From NCBI RefSeq assembly GCF_018403325.1, contig NZ_BOSL01000023.1, positions 1-64,000 of the forward strand: 64,000 nucleotides of DNA, given 5' to 3'. Of this stretch, positions 59,973 to 64,000 are shown in pieces. The notes below the pieces were generated by a model. The model saw only the letters and a program-made list of their open reading frames with translations, did not search any database and was not told the origin of the DNA. A program made the translations under genes and the position numbers. This DNA comes from Paenibacillus vini (GTDB lineage: Bacteria > Bacillota > Bacilli > Paenibacillales > Paenibacillaceae). Position 1 is the stretch's first letter, and each line of letters begins with the position of its first letter.

Positions 59973-60365
59973 ATGGCACAAGTACAATACTATGGGACAG
60001 GTCGTCGTAAACATTCGGTAGCTCGTGTTCGCCTTGTACCGGGTGAAGGACGCATTGTCATCAATAAACGCGATATCAATGAATATTTCGGTTTGGAAAC
60101 CCTCAAACTGATCGTTAAACAACCTCTGAATTTGACTGAGACGCTGGGCAGCTACGATGTAATCGTAATCGCTCATGGCGGCGGTATCTCCGGTCAAGCT
60201 GGCGCAATCCGTCACGGTATTTCCCGTGCATTGCTTAAAGCAGACCCTGAATTCCGTCCTGCGCTCAAAAAAGCAGGCTTCCTGACTCGTGACCCACGGA
60301 TGAAAGAACGTAAAAAATACGGTCTTAAAGCCGCTCGTCGCGCGCCACAGTTCTCGAAACGTTAA
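59973..60365 (+). CDS. rpsI: 30S ribosomal protein S9
   Basis: A 130-residue protein whose C-terminal KR tail (RRAPQFSKR) reaches the P-site t[22 protein letters not shown] is typical. GGGAGGAC precedes the ATG. A strong terminator follows. Confidence 0.98.
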   Translation: MAQVQYYGTGRRKHSVARVRLVPGEGRIVINKRDINEYFGLETLKLIVKQPLNLTETLGSYDVIVIAHGGGISGQAGAIRHGISRALLKADPEFRPALKKAGFLTRDPRMKERKKYGLKAARRAPQFSKR

Positions 60366-60390
60366 TATTTCTTGTTCAACAAGGAATTAC

Positions 60391-60422
60391 AGCCCTTGGC
60401 CTTTATCGGCCAAGGGCTTTTT
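60391..60422 (+). terminator. Terminator of rplM-rpsI
   Basis: AGCCCTTGGCC, loop TTTATC, GGCCAAGGGCT and five T residues: a perfect 11-bp stem. Confidence 0.93.
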
Positions 60423-60471
60423 CGTTTTTTGTCCAACTCGCTCCATCGATAAACAAGCTGAATTCACGCTC

Positions 60472-60507
60472 AGACCTAACTTTCTTCCGGGAAATTGGGT
60501 CTTTTTT
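60472..60507 (+). terminator. Second terminator upstream of cysH
   Basis: AGACCTAA-TTTC pairs with GGGAAATTGGGTCT around TTCC, then six T residues. It lies immediately before the cysH -35 box, so it insulates cysH from the ribosomal operon. Confidence 0.8.
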
Positions 60508-60508
60508 A

Positions 60509-60536
60509 TTGACTTATCAGAAGAATGCCCTATACT
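60509..60536 (+). promoter_or_regulatory. Promoter of cysH-sat
   Basis: TTGACT (60509-60514), 16 bp, TATACT (60531-60536), leaving a leader of about 80 nt. I see no SAM riboswitch or T-box in it. Confidence 0.75.
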
Positions 60537-60623
60537 TTAAACTATAATTCAAATCTGTTTAGTCGGTATTATATTGATGTCATGTTGAATCGTTTATTTT
60601 CTTTACAAGCGGAGGGGCGAATG

Positions 60624-61319
60624 ATGATGAATTTGCTGGAGAAAGAAAAACTGATTACGACGAAAGCGGAGGAGCTGGAATCGGCAACACCCCAAGAAAT
60701 TATTAAATGGGCGGTCGAAACATTTCCAAACATTACTTTTGCCTGCAGCTTTGGTGCGGAAGATGTAGTGCTGGTTGATATGCTGCAGAAGATAAGTCCA
60801 TCTACGGATGTTTTTTACCTCGACACGGACTTTCACTTTAAAGAAACCTACGAGACTAGAGATGCCATGGCATCCAAGTATGGTTTGGAGTTTGTACGGG
60901 TATCTCCTGTGATTACACCTGAGGAACAGGCATTACGGCATGGGGAAGAACTGTGGAAGACCGATCCCAATGCCTGCTGCAACATCCGTAAAGTGGAGCC
61001 TTTGACCCGGATTTTATCTCAATATGAGGCATGGATTACAGGGATCCGACGGGATCAGGCACCGACGCGTGCTAATGCGAAGAAGATCGAGTATGACGGA
61101 AAATTCGGTTTGGTGAAATTCAATCCGCTGGCAAGCTGGACTAACGAGGATGTTTGGAATTATATCCGTGAGAATGATGTCATCTATAATCCTTTGCATG
61201 ATCGTAATTACCCGAGTATCGGCTGCGAATATTGCACCCGTCAGGTAATGCCGGGCGAAGACCCTCGTGCAGGACGTTGGGCAGGTTCTGAAAAAACGGA
61301 ATGTGGACTTCATAAATAA
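60624..61319 (+). CDS. cysH: Assimilatory adenylyl-sulfate (APS) reductase
   Basis: A 231-residue enzyme that reduces APS to sulfite with thioredoxin. It has the catalytic ECGLH near the C-terminus (C227) and, in addition, the cysteine pairs ACC (in NACCNIRK) and CEYC that bind a 4Fe-4S cluster; this set marks the APS-type rather than the PAPS-only type. Three successive ATGs follow GGAGGGG; 60624 gives 8-nt spacing and is preferred, with 60621 and 60627 possible. It is paired with sat, which makes APS; no APS kinase gene is nearby, which agrees with direct APS reduction. Confidence 0.94.
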   Translation: MMNLLEKEKLITTKAEELESATPQEIIKWAVETFPNITFACSFGAEDVVLVDMLQKISPSTDVFYLDTDFHFKETYETRDAMASKYGLEFVRVSPVITPEEQALRHGEELWKTDPNACCNIRKVEPLTRILSQYEAWITGIRRDQAPTRANAKKIEYDGKFGLVKFNPLASWTNEDVWNYIRENDVIYNPLHDRNYPSIGCEYCTRQVMPGEDPRAGRWAGSEKTECGLHK

Positions 61320-61358
61320 AATATAATGAATGCTTTGCATAAATGAGGAGAGATGAAA

Positions 61359-62528
61359 ATGACGGCGATTTTACCGCATGGTGGAAGCCTGGTAAACCGG
61401 CTGGCGGCTGGCGAAGAACGGGAACGCTTGCTGGCACAGGCTAAGGAACTGCAATCCATTTCAATTAACACATGGACCATTTCGGATCTCGATTTGATCG
61501 GCGTCGGGGCATTTTCGCCGCTTACCGGTTTTTTGAACGAGGAAGACTATCGCTCGGTCGTGCATAATATTCGATTGGCTGATGGCACGGTATGGAGTAT
61601 TCCGATTACTTTGTCCGTTAGTGAGGAAGAATCCGAGCGCTTGGTAATTGGGGAGAAGGTTGCGCTTGTAGGAGAGCAGGACGGGATTATTTACGGCCTT
61701 TTGAATGTAGGCAGCATTTATAAGGTGGACCAAAAGGAAGAGGCCCTGAATGTATTTAAAACGGATGATTTAGAGCATCCGGGGGTAAAGAAGCTTTATA
61801 GCCGTTCGCCTATTTATGTCGGGGGCGAGGTCACGGTGCTGAACCGTCCTAAGCCTGAACGTTTTGGCGAGTTTTATTATGATCCGGCGGAGACCCGTCG
61901 CATCTTTGCTGAGAAAGGCTGGAATCGTATCGTCGGTTTTCAGACGCGTAATCCGGTTCACCGCGCCCATGAATATATTCAGAAGAGCGCACTGGAAATC
62001 GTGGACGGGTTGTTCCTCAATCCTCTCGTGGGGGAGACCAAATCGGATGATGTTCCGGCTGACGTAAGAATGAAGAGTTATCTCGTCCTTCTGGAAAATT
62101 ATTATCCGGAAGATCGTACCTTCCTTGGCGTATTCCCTGCTGCAATGCGTTATGCGGGACCGAGAGAAGCGATTTTCCATGCGATGGTACGTAAAAATTA
62201 TGGCTGCACGCACTTTATTGTCGGGCGCGACCACGCCGGTGTAGGTGATTATTACGGTACCTATGAAGCGCAAGAGATATTCTCGAACTTTACTGCGGAA
62301 GAACTGGGGATTTCGCCTTTGTTCTTTGAACATAGCTTTTTCTGCACGAAGTGCGGAAATATGGCATCCAGTAAGACATGCCCTCACCCGAAAGAAGATC
62401 ATATGACTCTGTCGGGGACAAAGGTAAGGGGATTGCTCCGCGAGGGTATTTGCCCGCCGCCTGAATTTACGCGTCCAGAAGTAGCCAGAGTCTTAATCGA
62501 AGGCATGAGCCATCAAGTAGTTATCTAA
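61359..62528 (+). CDS. sat: Sulfate adenylyltransferase (ATP sulfurylase)
   Basis: A 389-residue enzyme that activates sulfate with ATP to APS, the first step of assimilation. Motifs [12 protein letters not shown] and [13 protein letters not shown] are the nucleotide and sulfate sites. [16 protein letters not shown] cluster suggests a structural zinc. ATG 61359 is 8 nt after GAGGAG; ATG 61353 is too close to the site. It is 39 nt after cysH and makes its substrate. Confidence 0.95.
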   Translation: MTAILPHGGSLVNRLAAGEERERLLAQAKELQSISINTWTISDLDLIGVGAFSPLTGFLNEEDYRSVVHNIRLADGTVWSIPITLSVSEEESERLVIGEKVALVGEQDGIIYGLLNVGSIYKVDQKEEALNVFKTDDLEHPGVKKLYSRSPIYVGGEVTVLNRPKPERFGEFYYDPAETRRIFAEKGWNRIVGFQTRNPVHRAHEYIQKSALEIVDGLFLNPLVGETKSDDVPADVRMKSYLVLLENYYPEDRTFLGVFPAAMRYAGPREAIFHAMVRKNYGCTHFIVGRDHAGVGDYYGTYEAQEIFSNFTAEELGISPLFFEHSFFCTKCGNMASSKTCPHPKEDHMTLSGTKVRGLLREGICPPPEFTRPEVARVLIEGMSHQVVI

Positions 62529-62560
62529 TACAAGGAGCATCGCCTGATCAAAAGTTGACG

Positions 62561-62590
62561 GTCATATTTGTCCACCTCGTCCCATATGAT
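62561..62590 (+). promoter_or_regulatory. Sigma-E-like promoter of cwlD
   Basis: GTCATATT (62561-62568), 14 bp, CATATGAT (62583-62590). The -35 box fits the sigma-E pattern well; the -10 box matches CATA and the final T of CATACANT. Bacillus cwlD is transcribed in the sporulating cell by sigma-E and sigma-G. Confidence 0.5.
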
Positions 62591-62625
62591 GATTAATGTC
62601 ATTACGGGACGGAGGTGGCTTTTTT
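62572..62625 (+). terminator. Terminator of cysH-sat that overlaps the cwlD ribosome binding site
   Basis: CCACCTCGTCCC (62572-62583) pairs with GGGACGGAGGTGG (62606-62618), one bulged G, followed by six T residues (62620-62625) that touch the cwlD ATG. The 3' arm contains GGAGGTGG, the cwlD ribosome binding site. Confidence 0.8.
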
Positions 62626-63396
62626 ATGGGCTCCAGAGATAAGGTTACGGTATGGATCTCTCTCAGCCATATTAAAAAGGCGGTGGTCGGCATCGCGTTA
62701 TTAGGGATGCTTGCAGGCCTGGCGATTTATGAGATTCCGACGGCTAAGGTTTGGAATTATTGGAGCCTGCCGCTTGCCGGGCAGACGATTGTGCTGGATG
62801 CCGGACACGGCGGTCCGGACGGAGGGGCCGTAAGCAAACAAGGGATAATCGAGAAGGATATCAACCTGGCAGTCGCGCTCTATTTACGCGATTATTTACA
62901 GCAGGCCGGAGCTATTGTCGTCATGACCCGGGAGGAAGATCGGGATTTGGCCGGGGCCGATACTAAGGGATATAAGAAGAGGAAGACGGAGGACTTGAAA
63001 CAGCGCGTCCGGTTCATTGAAGAGCAGCAGGCCAAGCTGTTTGTGAGTATCCATATGAACAGTGTTCCTTCTCCTCGCTGGCGGGGTGCGCAAACTTTTT
63101 ATTACCTGAATAACGGGAACAGCGCTAATCTGGCGGATCTGATTCAACAGGAACTGAAGCGAAATCTGGAGAATACGGATCGGGTAGCCAAACAGTCAGA
63201 CAAGCCGGTTTACGTGCTGGAGGCACTGAAGATTCCGGCAGCGCTTGTGGAGGTGGGGTTCTTATCTCACCCTGAAGAATCCGGGCTGCTTGGCGATGAC
63301 CGTTATCAGCGCAAAGTGGCTGCATCCATTTATCAAGGTATTCTGAGGTATAGCTCTGGAGAAGGAAGCGGAAAGACAGCAGATATCGACAAGTAG
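62626..63396 (+). CDS. cwlD: N-acetylmuramoyl-L-alanine amidase CwlD
   Basis: A 256-residue amidase that removes stem peptides from spore peptidoglycan, the first step to muramic lactam in the cortex. One membrane anchor or uncleaved signal lies at about 20-38. The amidase_3 domain (about 50-245) has VLDAGHGGPDGGA (zinc histidine), SIHMNS (second histidine) and EVGFLSHPEE (catalytic glutamate). ATG 62626 follows GGAGGTGG; earlier starts lie inside the hairpin. It is followed by the salA-like gene, as in Bacillus. Confidence 0.93.
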   Translation: MGSRDKVTVWISLSHIKKAVVGIALLGMLAGLAIYEIPTAKVWNYWSLPLAGQTIVLDAGHGGPDGGAVSKQGIIEKDINLAVALYLRDYLQQAGAIVVMTREEDRDLAGADTKGYKKRKTEDLKQRVRFIEEQQAKLFVSIHMNSVPSPRWRGAQTFYYLNNGNSANLADLIQQELKRNLENTDRVAKQSDKPVYVLEALKIPAALVEVGFLSHPEESGLLGDDRYQRKVAASIYQGILRYSSGEGSGKTADIDK

Positions 63397-63456
63397 TGAT
63401 ATAATAATTGTCATATTGGATATATTCACGATATCACTAAAGTCGAGGTGCTGTCA

Positions 63457-64000
63457 TTGATAACGAAGGAGCAACTTGAGGCGATTTTGCGGCCGGTGGC
63501 TGAGCCGGCATTACAACGGAGTCTGATTGAGCTACAGTGGATTCGGGACATCATGATTAAAGAGGACCGGGTGTCTCTTACCGTCGTATGTCTGGAGAAG
63601 GATGGAGACCAGCAGCAAAAGACAGCCGAAGAAATACGGTTTCGCTTGGCGGAAGCGGGCGTAGAGGATGTGCATCTCCGTTTTCGGGAAGCTTCGGAAC
63701 ACGAGCGAGATCTAGCAGGTTATCCGGCAAACTCCCCGGTTTCTGAACCGGAAGAGGGGAGCGCGCCGTTTAAGGGACGCGGAGCCGGTTTGGAGCACCT
63801 TCCTATATTGGATCCTCAAGCCGGCGTGAATTTTATAGCGATCGCGAGCGGCAAGGGGGGCGTCGGTAAATCGACCGTGACCGTCAATCTTGCGGTAGCC
63901 CTGGCCAGACTTGGTAAGCGGGTAGGTTTGATTGATGCTGACATTTATGGTTTTAGCGTACCGGATATGATGGGAATTGAAACCGCTCCTTCGATAGAAG
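63457..64000 (+). CDS. salA: Mrp/SalA-family P-loop ATPase (partial, runs off the window)
   Basis: The first 181 codons of a Mrp/NBP35-type ATPase. An N-terminal MIP18-like domain (about 1-90) begins with [20 protein letters not shown], and the deviant Walker A motif [10 protein letters not shown] is at 131-140, followed by LIDADIYG. The cwlD-salA order matches Bacillus, where SalA regulates scoC; Mrp proteins elsewhere carry Fe-S clusters. Start is TTG 63457, about 6 nt after GAGGTG. The C-terminus is beyond 64000. Confidence 0.88.
   Translation, partial: MITKEQLEAILRPVAEPALQRSLIELQWIRDIMIKEDRVSLTVVCLEKDGDQQQKTAEEIRFRLAEAGVEDVHLRFREASEHERDLAGYPANSPVSEPEEGSAPFKGRGAGLEHLPILDPQAGVNFIAIASGKGGVGKSTVTVNLAVALARLGKRVGLIDADIYGFSVPDMMGIETAPSIE

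Noticed and set aside
60509-60623. SAM riboswitch or T-box upstream of cysH
   Set aside because: The leader is only about 80 nt and shows neither the S-box core nor the GGTGGNACC T-box sequence.

Overview
The window is a long stretch of core housekeeping chromosome from a low-to-mid G+C Gram-positive bacterium of the order Bacillales. A Paenibacillus-like organism fits best, judged by gene order, the AGGAGG-type ribosome binding sites, frequent TTG/GTG starts and the styles of the short intergenic repeats; no database search was run. Gene order follows the Bacillus subtilis ctsR-to-salA segment closely, with local insertions and losses.

Layout: (1) 1-4030: the 3' end of an rRNA operon (5S plus terminator), a small palindrome-rich region holding a decayed copy of the 5S tail and terminator, a HAD hydrolase on the minus strand and a secreted kelch-type protein. 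(2) 4048-9107: the class III heat-shock operon ctsR-mcsA-mcsB-clpC under a perfect CtsR operator. (3) 9189-17343: radA, disA, pssA, a small minus-strand gene of unknown function, the PIN/TRAM gene yacL, ispD-ispF and gltX. (4) 17617-22035: a cysteine T-box leader and cysE-cysS-mrnC-rlmB-rae1. (5) 22109-23842: sigH and about 1 kb of repeat-rich non-coding DNA. (6) 23724-40732: rpmG-secE-nusG-rplKAJL, a methyltransferase, rpoBC, an L7Ae-like protein, then rpsL-rpsG-fusA-tuf. (7) 40859-42322: a HemAT-type globin-coupled chemoreceptor placed between the str and S10 operons. (8) 42385-57956: the S10/spc/alpha ribosomal protein block through secY, adk, map, infA, rpmJ, rpsM, rpsK, rpoA, rplQ. (9) 58009-64000: truA, a zinc-ribbon protein, rplM-rpsI, the sulfate assimilation pair cysH-sat, the sporulation amidase cwlD and the start of a SalA/Mrp-type ATPase.

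The genes work together as the information-processing core (RNA polymerase, most ribosomal proteins, translation factors, Sec translocon, tRNA charging), with protein quality control (McsB/ClpC), DNA-integrity signalling (RadA, DisA/c-di-AMP), isoprenoid and phospholipid precursors, and cysteine supply from sulfate through APS to O-acetylserine.

The most unusual signals are: a family of three copies of a non-autonomous mobile element (two of exactly 250 bp) with inverted ends and 5-bp target duplications, one of them inside the ctsR operon; an asparagine in RpoB at the position equivalent to E. coli H526, a rifampicin-contact site; a terminator hairpin whose 3' arm is the ribosome binding site of cwlD, with a sigma-E-like promoter that would start transcription inside the loop; and arrays of short palindromes and simple repeats in the two large intergenic gaps. 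No clearly new multigene defence or metabolic system was found.
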